From positions 1 to 20,382 of the IMG/VR virus record IMGVR_UViG_3300036863_000033: a DNA stretch of 20,382 nucleotides. One strand, given 5' to 3'. The stretch comes from a virus. Below, one piece after another: positions 1 to 6,900 of this stretch. The first letter of the stretch is position 1, and each line of letters begins with the position of its first letter. A model generated the notes under the pieces. It saw only the letters and a list, made by a program, of their open reading frames with translations. It was not told where the DNA came from and did not search any database. A program made the translations under genes and the position numbers.

Positions 1-447
1 ATCGTCGAGCACGAGTACCGCCTCATCCGCCAGGTGCTCCTCGACGTCGGTCAGGAAGACGAGAGTCTCCTCCGTCGAGTGGTCGCCGTCGTAGAAAACG
101 CACCCTATCGGTATGATTAGGGGCTGAGCTAGGTACACCTGCCACCTAGCCTTCACGAACGTCACGTTGGGGCCGAACCCATCCGGGACGTAATCGTACT
201 TGTCGCACGGATCCACGCCGATGAGCGTCTTCCCGTCGTTCCCGTGAGCAGCGGCTTCCAGAGTGCGGCCTTCGAGCGTGCCGATCTCCAGGTAGCACTC
301 CTCCTGCGGCATGGCTTGCACCAGCCGGTTCAGGAGATGCTCCACTCGGGAGCTACTGAAGCCGCGCCGTTTCGAGAGAGCCGGGAGGTAGAGCTGCGTC
401 TCCCTTCTGAGACTCTCGACGACTGCGTTCGCTCTCGACCATTCCAT
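1..447 (-). CDS. SAM-dependent methyltransferase, Methyltransf_24-like (partial, cut by left edge)
   Basis: The minus-strand frame from an ATG at 447 stays open to base 1, giving 149 residues with no stop. The start follows a strong GGGAGGT Shine-Dalgarno and lies inside the 3' end of the epimerase gene, a 95-base overlap. The protein shows a class I methyltransferase glycine motif (CYLEIGTLEGRT), a strand ending in an acidic residue (TLIGVDP), and the late motif FYDGDHSTEE followed by VLVLDD. This layout is typical of the Methyltransf_24 family, whose members methylate small molecules or sugars with S-adenosylmethionine. The acceptor cannot be read from the sequence. Its position directly after a sugar-nucleotide epimerase suggests a carbohydrate or glycan target, which is inference. 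The C-terminus lies outside the window. Confidence 0.82.
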   Translation of the reverse strand, partial: MEWSRANAVVESLRRETQLYLPALSKRRGFSSSRVEHLLNRLVQAMPQEECYLEIGTLEGRTLEAAAHGNDGKTLIGVDPCDKYDYVPDGFGPNVTFVKARWQVYLAQPLIIPIGCVFYDGDHSTEETLVFLTDVEEHLADEAVLVLDD

Positions 448-1429
448 CTATGACCTCCCAGACTCCCTTGCTGGGCTTCCAGCCGTAGACTCGCTGAAAT
501 TTCCCGTAATCCGAGATCCACCACTTGTGGTCGCCTAGCCGTGCCGGCCCGTGACTCGTCTCGAAGTCGCACCCGTGCTTGTCACGAAGGTAAGCGATCA
601 CTTCGTTGACGCTGACCGAGTTCTCGGGGCCCCCGCCCATGTTGTAGATGCCGTCTCCCCTGTTCGGGTCCTCGCAGCAGAGGAGGATCGCCTCGGCGAG
701 ATCCGCGGCATCCAGATTGTCACGCACCTGGTAGCCCTCGTGGCCGTAGATCGTATAGGGCTTCCCTTCGACGGCGCACTTGACGAGCCAGCCGAGGAAG
801 CCTTGGAGCTCGACGGGGCTCCCGTTCTTGCCCGTGAGGCACCCGCAACGGAGTGTTACAGTAGGTAACGCGAAGCAACGTCGGCACTCCTGGACCATCA
901 GATCGGCTGCCGTTTTGGAGACTCCAAAGGGCGTGTGGAGGGATTGGTCGATCGTCAGACGCTCGCTCACACCTTCGCTGTTCGGGTCGCAGACGTAGCG
1001 ATCGTTCTCGATCGTGTAGAGCCAGTTGTTCACCTGATCGCCATACACCTTGTTCGTCGAGAGGAAGACGAAGGCTGCTTTCGGAATGAGCTGCCTACAG
1101 ATGTCGAGTAGCTGCACGGTGCCCATGTAGTTGACGGCAGAGTCCTGGACGACGTGGGAGCGAGAGTAGTCGTGCGAAGGCTGCGAGGCGCAATGCACCA
1201 CGGCATCGTGGTCCCTGACCTGGTCGATCTTGTTCCGGAAGTCTTCCCGGATGATTCTGACACCGAGCTTGGACAGCTCTTGAAGCCTCCACTCGACCGA
1301 TCCCTGGTGCCCGAACCACTTGCCCCGGAAGTCCGCGTCCACACCCGTTACCTGCCAGCCCTTGCTGACGGCCAGCTCCGCCGTGGCAGAGCCGATGAGT
1401 CCCCCTACGCCCGTCACGAAGAGACGCAT
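353..1429 (-). CDS. NAD-dependent sugar-nucleotide epimerase, CDP-paratose 2-epimerase-like
   Basis: A 358-residue extended short-chain dehydrogenase/reductase. The N-terminal Rossmann motif GVGGLIG (residues 7-13) binds NAD. ASQPSHDYSR (about 81-90), STNKVYGD (124-131) and CLTGKNGSPVELQGF (about 197-211) match my recollection of the CDP-paratose/CDP-tyvelose 2-epimerase group. The usual catalytic YxxxK reads F-G-V-S-K here (168-172), so the tyrosine is replaced by phenylalanine. I recall related sequences with the same replacement, so it may be a subfamily trait and not a defect. The ATG overlaps the stop of the upstream 61-residue gene (TGATG), indicating translational coupling. The substrate is a nucleotide-linked sugar by family; which one is unknown. 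In a phage it may serve virion glycan or host-surface modification (inference). Confidence 0.88.
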   Translation of the reverse strand: MRLFVTGVGGLIGSATAELAVSKGWQVTGVDADFRGKWFGHQGSVEWRLQELSKLGVRIIREDFRNKIDQVRDHDAVVHCASQPSHDYSRSHVVQDSAVNYMGTVQLLDICRQLIPKAAFVFLSTNKVYGDQVNNWLYTIENDRYVCDPNSEGVSERLTIDQSLHTPFGVSKTAADLMVQECRRCFALPTVTLRCGCLTGKNGSPVELQGFLGWLVKCAVEGKPYTIYGHEGYQVRDNLDAADLAEAILLCCEDPNRGDGIYNMGGGPENSVSVNEVIAYLRDKHGCDFETSHGPARLGDHKWWISDYGKFQRVYGWKPSKGVWEVIDGMVESERSRRESQKGDAALPPGSLETARLQ

Positions 1430-1614
1430 CAGTCGCTCTTGGAGAAGTGCTTCTTGTGCATGGCCGCCTGGAAGGCCGAAGCCTCCGATGCGAGTTCACC
1501 CACAGTCTCCGGCCGTTTCATCCTGCGAGACCCCCTCGGCCCGTAAGGCTGCTTGAAGCCTGACTCGCTGGTGATCCTTCTCGACTCCCGTCGTCTCGCG
1601 TAGCTTCGTTCCAT
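1429..1614 (-). CDS. Small basic hypothetical protein
   Basis: A 61-residue ORF filling the space between the ATP-grasp and epimerase genes. The ATG at 1614 is preceded by AGGAGG about five bases upstream, an excellent ribosome binding site, and the stop overlaps the next start as TGATG. The N-terminal half is strongly basic (MERSYARRRESRR, then RGSRRMKRPE); the C-terminal half is helical-looking (VGELASEASAFQAAMHKKH). No signal peptide, membrane segment or known motif is visible. The ribosome binding site and tight coupling support it as a real gene. Function is not recognised; an RNA-binding or adaptor role for the downstream enzyme would be a guess. Confidence 0.7.
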   Translation of the reverse strand: MERSYARRRESRRITSESGFKQPYGPRGSRRMKRPETVGELASEASAFQAAMHKKHFSKSD

Positions 1615-1622
1615 CTTCCCTC

Positions 1623-2876
1623 CTAGAAGTCTATCCCGTAGGATCGGCCTTTCTCGATAGTCTCCATGAGCCTCGACAGAGCCGCCGCATCGTAATCGAG
1701 GCTATCGGCCTTCAGCGTCTCGGCTCTTCCTAGCACATCCACCCTGAGATCCGTCGCATCTCCGATGCCCGTCACCGCACCGACCAGCGTATCGCCATTC
1801 GGGCAGTTGTAGTCCACACCGTGTTGCCGGAAGTGGTTCTGGAGCTTCGTCCAGCGCTTAGCTTCCTTCGGAATGTCCCAGGCGAGGAAATGCTCGCGGG
1901 CGAATTCGCTGGTCAGCTGCAGCTGCGCGCTGTACTTAGCCGAGGGCTCCAAATCGATGAGCTTCCCGTTGGCCGCCGCCGTGATGAAAGCGGGCCAGTT
2001 GGAGAAGAGCTCCATGTAGGATTCGGAAGGCGGTAGACCAGCGCGGCAAGCCGGGTCGATAAAGTAGGGGATGCCTGTCTTGGTGACGCGGATCTCGAGC
2101 GACAGGAACCCCGTGTACTTCCGTTCACGGAGAATCGGGCCGAACTTCTCGCAGACCTCGACAATCGGCTTCGGGAGCTTCGCGTAGTCCTCCACCTTGC
2201 CGACGTAGCCAGCGCCCTTGTCCTCGTAGCCGTAGCTGACGGTCAATGGGAAGACTCCCCCGACGACCGCCGCGTCGATTCCCACTTCCACGGCATCGTC
2301 GATAGAGTCCTCGACGACGAACGTGCAGCTCTGCCCGCAGGGGCCGAGCTTGTCCTGGAGGCTCCTGACCTTGGACTTCGACCGGAACCAATCAAGGTGG
2401 TGCCACGTCTCGACGTCTCCCCGGTAGAGAGTGCCCTTCACCCACTTGTCTTCCGTCCGCTGCAGATCATCCGCCAGAGCGTCGATACCGACGATCCGCT
2501 TGGCTTTGACTACCGGGAGCCCCACATCTCGGATCAGCTGCCGGGTGGCCCAGCGATCGGTCTCTAGATCGGCCACGGCGGGCGTGGCGCCGAAGACGGG
2601 CTTCCCCTGCTTCTTCATCTCCCCGGCCAGGTCCGCCGTATAGACGTCCGGGAAGATGACGAGATCGGAGCGCCGAGCGGCCTCGAAGACGTCCGTCACG
2701 CGCTCGACACCACCATCGAGACCCTTCCCGATGTACGCCTGGCAGGCTTTCGGAGCCACGCCGCGGAGTCCGACGCCGTAGAGAACCCGCTTGAAGCCAC
2801 GGGCTAAAGCTTCGGCTACGTGGACGAAGAGGCCATCGTCCACCACCAGGCAGGTAAGGTCGGCGGGCGAGGGCAT
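1623..2876 (-). CDS. ATP-grasp ligase-like protein (PurD-like)
   Basis: A 417-residue protein that resembles PurD-type ATP-grasp enzymes (phosphoribosylamine-glycine ligase and relatives). The first 100 residues form a substrate-side alpha/beta domain (SDLVIFPDVY, KQGKPVFGATPA). A central ATP-grasp region follows, with KWVKGTLYRGDVET (about 144-157) resembling the lysine and RGDxET segment of the fold. YTGFLSLEIRVTKTGIPYFI (254-273) plus DPACRAG resembles the metal-binding strand-turn-strand. ATP-grasp enzymes ligate a carboxylate to an amine or thiol using ATP; the substrate here is unknown. The gene starts 7 bases after the previous stop, with GAGGG upstream. Its place between capsid genes and a sugar epimerase suggests small-molecule or glycan tailoring rather than purine synthesis (inference). 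Confidence 0.62.
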   Translation of the reverse strand: MPSPADLTCLVVDDGLFVHVAEALARGFKRVLYGVGLRGVAPKACQAYIGKGLDGGVERVTDVFEAARRSDLVIFPDVYTADLAGEMKKQGKPVFGATPAVADLETDRWATRQLIRDVGLPVVKAKRIVGIDALADDLQRTEDKWVKGTLYRGDVETWHHLDWFRSKSKVRSLQDKLGPCGQSCTFVVEDSIDDAVEVGIDAAVVGGVFPLTVSYGYEDKGAGYVGKVEDYAKLPKPIVEVCEKFGPILRERKYTGFLSLEIRVTKTGIPYFIDPACRAGLPPSESYMELFSNWPAFITAAANGKLIDLEPSAKYSAQLQLTSEFAREHFLAWDIPKEAKRWTKLQNHFRQHGVDYNCPNGDTLVGAVTGIGDATDLRVDVLGRAETLKADSLDYDAAALSRLMETIEKGRSYGIDF

Positions 2877-2885
2877 GGAGCCCTC

Positions 2886-3365
2886 TCAGGAGCGACTGAT
2901 GAGGACGCGGAACGTGGAGCCGGCGCCGCTGGCTGCTTGAAGAGCCCGTCCCAGACCGGCCGCTGCGGTAGTCGTCGTCTGAACTTGCCCGGCGGTTGTC
3001 GAGGTGCCTACCCGGTCCCCACGAGACACGGCTGAAGCGGCCGTAGCCAAGACGATCCCCTCCACGCGAACGAGGATAGGGGATCCGTTCACGATTGCGG
3101 ATACGTAATCCCACTGCATCCCCTGGACAGCACCGCTTCCGCGCGAGGCGACGACGAAGCCCGCGCCGGTCGTCGCGTTGGCCGAAGTGGTCGTCTTGTA
3201 GGAATCGTCATTCCCGGTATCCACCACCACGGCGTCTCCGGGATTCATGGCGGAGGTGGCGGTACCGACCACGCAATATCCACCCGTCTTCAGGCGCACG
3301 TAGTTACCGGGATCAGGATCGTCCCGGAGCATCGACACGTCGCCGAAGTCTGTTGCGTCTATCAT
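2886..3365 (-). CDS. DUF2190-like capsid decoration/stabilisation protein
   Basis: A 159-residue protein rich in Gly, Ala, Thr and Val, with beta-strand periodicity and few charges. The segments DFGDVSMLRDDPDPGNYV, AMNPGDAVVV, VEGIVLATAASAVSRGD and GLGRALQAASGAG follow the pattern of DUF2190-type small head proteins, in which a 'G.A...v..GD.V' motif recurs and the C-terminus reads 'G.ALEAa..G....vll'. Such proteins often lie next to the major capsid gene and decorate or cement the shell. AAGGGG precedes the ATG. The assignment rests on pattern and neighbourhood; a different small beta-rich virion protein is possible. Confidence 0.6.
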   Translation of the reverse strand: MIDATDFGDVSMLRDDPDPGNYVRLKTGGYCVVGTATSAMNPGDAVVVDTGNDDSYKTTTSANATTGAGFVVASRGSGAVQGMQWDYVSAIVNGSPILVRVEGIVLATAASAVSRGDRVGTSTTAGQVQTTTTAAAGLGRALQAASGAGSTFRVLISRS

Positions 3366-3378
3366 TGTAAGAGCCCCT

Positions 3379-3510
3379 TCAGGGTCCGATGAATTCTCGA
3401 TCGTCGGTCAAGTCGTGGCGCTGCTCGTAGTCCCGGAGCGCCTTTCGGCGCCGGTCCTCCTTCCGAAGCTCCTCCTCCTGGCTAGGCCCCGAGGGATCCG
3501 AAGGTTCCAC
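3379..3510 (-). CDS. Small charged hypothetical protein after the major capsid gene
   Basis: An ORF overlapping the 3' end of the major capsid gene and filling the gap to the DUF2190-like gene. A GTG at 3510, preceded by GGAG about seven bases upstream, gives 43 residues and a 29-base overlap. A longer version from an ATG at 3588 (69 residues) lacks a ribosome binding site and would overlap the capsid gene by 107 bases. The part beyond the capsid stop is highly charged and helical (EEELRKEDRRRKALRDYEQR). No family is recognised. The frame is +1 relative to the capsid gene, so a frameshifted capsid extension is formally possible, but I see no slippery sequence. Confidence 0.5.
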   Translation of the reverse strand: MEPSDPSGPSQEEELRKEDRRRKALRDYEQRHDLTDDREFIGP

Positions 3511-4423
3511 GGTAATCTCCGTGACCGACTGCTTGGCGGAACATCCCCGAGAGCTTGACACCTTTGGTATCGAAGTCGTCGCCGGCATCGAACATCGGGG
3601 CTTCCCGGATCCAGACGTTGATGTCGAGGTCCGCCTTCGGTGAGAGGCAGAACCACGAATCGGAGTCCGTCAGGTAGTGGAGCATCATGTGCTTCCGGGT
3701 GCCGTCGCCGAAGACGTTGATCTCGTTGTTCCCGGTGTAGGGCTTCAACTCTGATTCCACGATCTCTCGGGCCACCCATTCGAGCTGCGGCGGATGGACG
3801 ATGACTTCCAGGCGCTTCGGATCGGGCATCCCGGCCTCGTCAACCAGGAGCTCCATGAGATCGGAGGCGTTCTCGAGCGCCGTCACGGAGAGGTCGGAGT
3901 CGGTAGTCGCGCGGTTGGCCTGAGTGCCGCCGCGCTTCAAGACGTGAGCCGTCGAGAAAAGCGCCAGGGCATCGAACCCCGCAGCCGTGAGGCCCGTGCC
4001 GCCCGTCGTCGAGAAGCCTCCGTTCAGGATCCGGAAGGCTTGCACCTCCATCTGATGCATCCCGGAGCGGGCGATCAGCCGATAGATCTTGCTCATCACT
4101 CCGTAGAGCTCGTCTTCCCACATCTCGTGGGTGATGCGAGCACCGAGAGCGTAGGTGAAGGGCTGGTACCGGACGGTCCCGACCTCCTGCACCCGGTCAT
4201 ACTGGATCGTCTCGTCCTCCGGCTTCCCGATGTAGGTACCGAGGGGAGCAACTTGCAGGTCATCGAAGTAGTTCCGGCCAGCTTCGCCACCCGGATTCGG
4301 CCCGTTGATGACGTTGAAGATCTGGCGGAATTCCTTCGGCACCTGGCGGGTGGTTTCCACCGTGACCTTCCGGAGTCCCGGACGGATCAGGTTGGCGAAG
4401 TTCGGAGTTCTCATCACTGCCAT
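3482..4423 (-). CDS. Major capsid protein (Mu gpT-like, HK97 fold)
   Basis: A 313-residue protein with the features of Mu gpT-like major head subunits. These include a segment for an early domain (QIFNVINGPNPGGEAGRNYF), GARITHEMWEDELYGVM, then LFSTAHVLKRGGTQANRATT followed by L..ALENASDLM and the strand LEVIVHPPQLEWVAREI. The FSTxH...GGTxxN and 'VxPP.LE..A' patterns recur in this family. It forms the icosahedral shell. The start has a strong AGGAG site in a TAGGAGA context, as does the gene just upstream, consistent with high expression. It lies in the expected order: portal, scaffold, decoration-like protein, capsid. No head-maturation protease domain is seen in any product of the head block. 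Confidence 0.88.
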   Translation of the reverse strand: MAVMRTPNFANLIRPGLRKVTVETTRQVPKEFRQIFNVINGPNPGGEAGRNYFDDLQVAPLGTYIGKPEDETIQYDRVQEVGTVRYQPFTYALGARITHEMWEDELYGVMSKIYRLIARSGMHQMEVQAFRILNGGFSTTGGTGLTAAGFDALALFSTAHVLKRGGTQANRATTDSDLSVTALENASDLMELLVDEAGMPDPKRLEVIVHPPQLEWVAREIVESELKPYTGNNEINVFGDGTRKHMMLHYLTDSDSWFCLSPKADLDINVWIREAPMFDAGDDFDTKGVKLSGMFRQAVGHGDYRGTFGSLGA

Positions 4424-4464
4424 GGAAGTTTTCTCCTATGCGTAGTCTTGGATGGACTCCGCTA

Positions 4465-5004
4465 TCAGCTCGTTCCGAGAGAGGCCGACCAGTTCGGGAG
4501 GAACGTGAAGGTGAGCCGCACGTTCGTATCTCCGACTCCGAAGGGGCCGCTCGCCGTGTTCGGGGTTGCCGACTGGTTCTGGGCGATCTCGTAGGTGAAG
4601 ACGCGGATGTTGGCACCGCCGACCGTCGAGGCGTTCAGGAACCAGCGGAAATTCACGGTATCCCGCTGGATGGCCATCGAGGTGCCGATGTCTCCCTGGA
4701 CGAGCACGTGATCCGCCAGAGAGGACTGCAGAACGTTCCCGGCGAAGACGTTCGTCGGAATCGCCAGGTAAACGCCGATCGTGTGCGTGCCGGCTACCGT
4801 GTCGTTGTGGGCATCTTCCGCGGCCACACCGAGAATAGCTGCCGGAGTGTCCGAGGCCGGGTCCACGACGAAGCCCGCCGATAGGATAACCACCCAACCC
4901 TTCTTGAAGGTCTGCGTGGCTCCTTCGGCGAACGAGACGACGGACGGGGTGCCGCCCCCGCGCTCCTGGACCTCTAAAAATATATCCTTAGCGACTACAG
5001 CCAT
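4465..5004 (-). CDS. Putative head decoration-like or minor structural protein
   Basis: A 179-residue beta-rich, low-charge protein. The N-terminal half has short hydrophobic strands and Gly turns (SFAEGATQTFKKGWVVILS, TPAAILGVAAEDAHND), resembling small capsid-associated proteins. The C-terminal half (NIRVFTYEIAQNQS, VRLTFTFLPNW) looks like further sheet. It lies directly before the major capsid gene, and its ATG follows AGGAGACGCAA, the same strong initiation context as the capsid gene. I infer a virion role from position, composition and the expression signal; I do not recognise the family firmly. It and the DUF2190-like protein flank the capsid gene and could be paired cement proteins. 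Confidence 0.55.
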   Translation of the reverse strand: MAVVAKDIFLEVQERGGGTPSVVSFAEGATQTFKKGWVVILSAGFVVDPASDTPAAILGVAAEDAHNDTVAGTHTIGVYLAIPTNVFAGNVLQSSLADHVLVQGDIGTSMAIQRDTVNFRWFLNASTVGGANIRVFTYEIAQNQSATPNTASGPFGVGDTNVRLTFTFLPNWSASLGTS

Positions 5005-5013
5005 TTGCGTCTC

Positions 5014-5775
5014 CTATTCGGTAGCTGCGATACCTTTGCCGGATGGGCCCTCGATCGGGCTTCCAGTGGTGAGCTCGTCCCAAGTGTTGTCACGTCTTGA
5101 GCGGGTGATGCCGGGAGCCGCGTGTGGGAGGCCGGACTCGTCGCGGATGAGCTTGTTGATCTCCTCCCGCGTTCCTTCGCGCATCTGCCCGGACTGATGG
5201 GCCAGGTTGTAGAGAGAGCGGCGGCGACGGCGCTCGTAGTTCTGCATGGTCTCGGCCATGAGGACCAAGTCGCCTTGGATCCAGGTCTCCTCGTGCTTCA
5301 AGCCGCAGACGGGCTTCACGGGATCCTCGCCGGGCTTCACGATGAAGAAGCCCTTGCCTTCGTGCTCGGTCACCCGGAGCCCGTCCTTGCCTTTGCGGTT
5401 CACCCACTTGAGCCTGTAACTCTGTAGCCAGGACTTCCCCTTCGGACCGTTCGAACGGACCATGGAGCGGTCGAGCTCCCGCTCGATCACCTCGTCCGTA
5501 TCGACGCCCCGGAGAGCCGCCTCGTGCACGGCTTCCCGCTGTCCTTCGACCTTCCGATCGTACTCGTCCTTGAAGCCTTCGAGCTTCTCGAAATGCGCCG
5601 CTACGGCTTCCTCCACGACCGGGTCCGGGGGAGGAACGGCGTAGTCCACGCCGGGCTTCGGCTTGGCAGTCACCTTCGGCGTATTCTTCGATCCCTTCGG
5701 CCTCCCCATGCGTCTTGGGGGGGCGGCAGGAGGATCGGTCTGGACTTCCGGCGCCGGGGGCAGCTCGTTACTCAT
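5014..5775 (-). CDS. Hypothetical structural-cluster protein with AT-hook-like segment
   Basis: The preferred start is the ATG at 5775, which overlaps the scaffold stop as ATGA and gives 253 residues; an upstream ATG at 5802 would add nine residues but lies inside the scaffold gene. The first 60 residues are Pro-rich and disordered and contain RRMGRPKGSKN (21-31), close to an AT-hook core (GRP flanked by basic residues). The middle is acidic and helical (EEAVAAHFEKLEGFKDEYD). Residues about 130-190 look folded (WLQSYRLKWVNRKGKDGLRV, FFIVKPGEDPVKPVCGLKHE). A basic run ERRRRR follows. No enzyme motif is visible. The AT-hook-like segment hints at DNA contact, perhaps internal virion DNA, which is inference. 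Confidence 0.6.
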   Translation of the reverse strand: MSNELPPAPEVQTDPPAAPPRRMGRPKGSKNTPKVTAKPKPGVDYAVPPPDPVVEEAVAAHFEKLEGFKDEYDRKVEGQREAVHEAALRGVDTDEVIERELDRSMVRSNGPKGKSWLQSYRLKWVNRKGKDGLRVTEHEGKGFFIVKPGEDPVKPVCGLKHEETWIQGDLVLMAETMQNYERRRRRSLYNLAHQSGQMREGTREEINKLIRDESGLPHAAPGITRSRRDNTWDELTTGSPIEGPSGKGIAATE

Positions 5776-6587
5776 ATGCGTTGGCGGTTCTTGAAGCCCC
5801 ACGGATCGTTTTCGTGGAGCACCTTGTCGGTGCCGTAGTCCCCGGCGTAGTCCTCGTCCGTCATGCCGAAGCCCTGCGCCACGCGGCGCTGCTCGTCCGT
5901 CAGACGGACGCGCTGGGTAGCCGCGCGAGTGATCGGCCGGGTAGCGGTAGCTGACGATCCGATGACGGGAGACTCCCTCAGGGATGGAGGCGGACGGGAA
6001 GACGGCGCGTTTTCCAATGGGCCGCCCTGCTCGGCCTCTTCGCGCTCTGTCTCCCCGTCCGCATCGCCCTGCGAGGCCCTGGCCTCGGCTAATTCCTCGT
6101 CGAAGTGCGCCGACCGGACGTACTTGTAGACCTCGTCGTAGGCGGTAGGCTGCGCCGCGACGGCGGGATCCAGCTTATCGAGGTGCGCCTCGATCTCCGC
6201 CTGGTACTTGTCGAAGTTCTTGAGGCGCGAACCGGCCAGCTGCTTGTTGATGTTCCGCTGGTTACGAAGAACGACGGTAGCGTGCTGGGCGGAGATCTCG
6301 GCGGAGCGGCGGGTCTGCTCTTCCTGCGCTCTCTGGAGGTCTTTCCGGGAGACGATGGCGTCCGGGTCTTCTTCTTCCTGCTTCTGCGGCGGCTGGTTCT
6401 GACTCTGCTGGAGGTAGGCCGCCACCTTCTGCATGTCGTCGGCGTATTTCTTCTCGGAGGCGGCGTGCTTGGCCTCGGCATCCGCGCGGGCTTTTCGGTC
6501 TGCCTCCCGCTCCTTGGCGAGCGCTTCGCGCTCCTCCTTGGCTTTGCGGAGCTCGGCAAGTTCCGCTTCGGAAATCTCTACCGGCAA
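5772..6587 (-). CDS. Putative capsid scaffolding protein
   Basis: A 271-residue, highly charged, almost entirely helical protein. Residues 5-65 are a long Glu/Lys/Ala coiled coil (AELAELRKAKEEREALAKER). A Gln/Pro linker follows (QQSQNQPPQKQEEE), then a second helical stretch and an acidic tail. Size, charge and position between portal and major capsid genes fit a scaffolding protein that guides procapsid assembly and is then lost. The start is a TTG at 6587, because no ATG or GTG exists in frame between the upstream stop and residue 51. No good Shine-Dalgarno precedes it, and an 8-bp hairpin ends two bases before it (6590-6612), so translation may be regulated. The stop overlaps the next gene as ATGA. 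Confidence 0.68.
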   Translation of the reverse strand: MPVEISEAELAELRKAKEEREALAKEREADRKARADAEAKHAASEKKYADDMQKVAAYLQQSQNQPPQKQEEEDPDAIVSRKDLQRAQEEQTRRSAEISAQHATVVLRNQRNINKQLAGSRLKNFDKYQAEIEAHLDKLDPAVAAQPTAYDEVYKYVRSAHFDEELAEARASQGDADGETEREEAEQGGPLENAPSSRPPPSLRESPVIGSSATATRPITRAATQRVRLTDEQRRVAQGFGMTDEDYAGDYGTDKVLHENDPWGFKNRQRI

Positions 6588-6589
6588 GA

Positions 6590-6612
6590 GAAGTCTCGCA
6601 TTCTGAGACTTC
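6590..6612 (-). promoter_or_regulatory. Hairpin at the scaffold gene start
   Basis: A perfect 8-bp inverted repeat, GAAGTCTC (6605-6612 on the minus strand) and GAGACTTC (6590-6597), with a 7-base loop. It ends two bases before the TTG start at 6587. The loop contains an ATG (6599-6601) with AGGAAG seven bases upstream, opening a seven-codon ORF that ends at 6578, overlapping the scaffold start. There is no U-tract, so it is not a classical terminator. A role in translational control is inference. Confidence 0.45.
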
Positions 6613-6641
6613 CTATGCGGACTTTCCGATCAGGATGTCAA
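6613..6641 (-). promoter_or_regulatory. Possible promoter upstream of the scaffold gene
   Basis: The minus strand carries a perfect TTGACA (6636-6641) followed after 17 bases by GCATAG (6613-6618). The -35 box is ideal but the -10 is poor. It lies in a 100-base gap between the 70-residue gene and the scaffold gene, where an internal promoter boosting scaffold and capsid expression would make sense. The call is tentative. Confidence 0.3.
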
Positions 6642-6662
6642 TAGGTAGTGGATGGTCTAAGA

Positions 6663-6691
6663 CTAGTGCACAAGAAAATACTTAGCACTAG
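6663..6691. repeat. Inverted repeat spanning the stop codon of the 70-residue gene
   Basis: CTAGTGC (6663-6669) and GCACTAG (6685-6691) form a 7-bp stem with a 15-base A/T-rich loop. It covers the stop codon of the 70-residue gene. No U-tract follows on the minus strand, so this is at best a weak terminator or an RNA-processing/stability element. Confidence 0.35.
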
Positions 6692-6900
6692 CCTTCGCTC
6701 GGACCTTCGCCACGGGCCTCTCGGAGGATCTCCTGCATCTCGTTGAAGGCCGTACCGAAGGCCGCCATCATGCCTTGAGCGCGCATGATCGTGTCGTGGT
6801 CTTTGGCGGTGCCGCAGGTCGTGAGGGACTGCTGCTGGAGCTCGAGCAAGCGCCGGGAGAGCATTCCCCAGATGACGTAGTAGTCGAGCGGGCCCTTCAC
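6688..6900 (-). CDS. Small helical protein following the portal gene
   Basis: A 70-residue ORF whose GTG start at 6900 overlaps the portal stop by four bases (GTGA), a typical coupled junction. The protein is mostly helical (YYVIWGMLSRRLLELQQQSL, MMAAFGTAFNEMQEILREAR) with no known motif. The position between portal and scaffold, the length and the helicity would suit a small head-morphogenesis or connector-associated protein, but that is inference. Competing longer ORFs over this stretch in other frames have no initiation signal. Confidence 0.6.
   Translation of the reverse strand: MKGPLDYYVIWGMLSRRLLELQQQSLTTCGTAKDHDTIMRAQGMMAAFGTAFNEMQEILREARGEGPSEG

Noticed and set aside
330-572. 80-codon minus-strand ORF overlapping the epimerase 3' end
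   Set aside because: The alternative frame from 447 gives a recognisable methyltransferase with a strong ribosome binding site, so this frame is a shadow.
3379-3588. Possible +1 frameshift extension of the major capsid protein
   Set aside because: The ORF is in the +1 frame and overlaps the capsid 3' end, but there is no visible slippery sequence or stimulatory structure, and a GTG with GGAG can start it independently.
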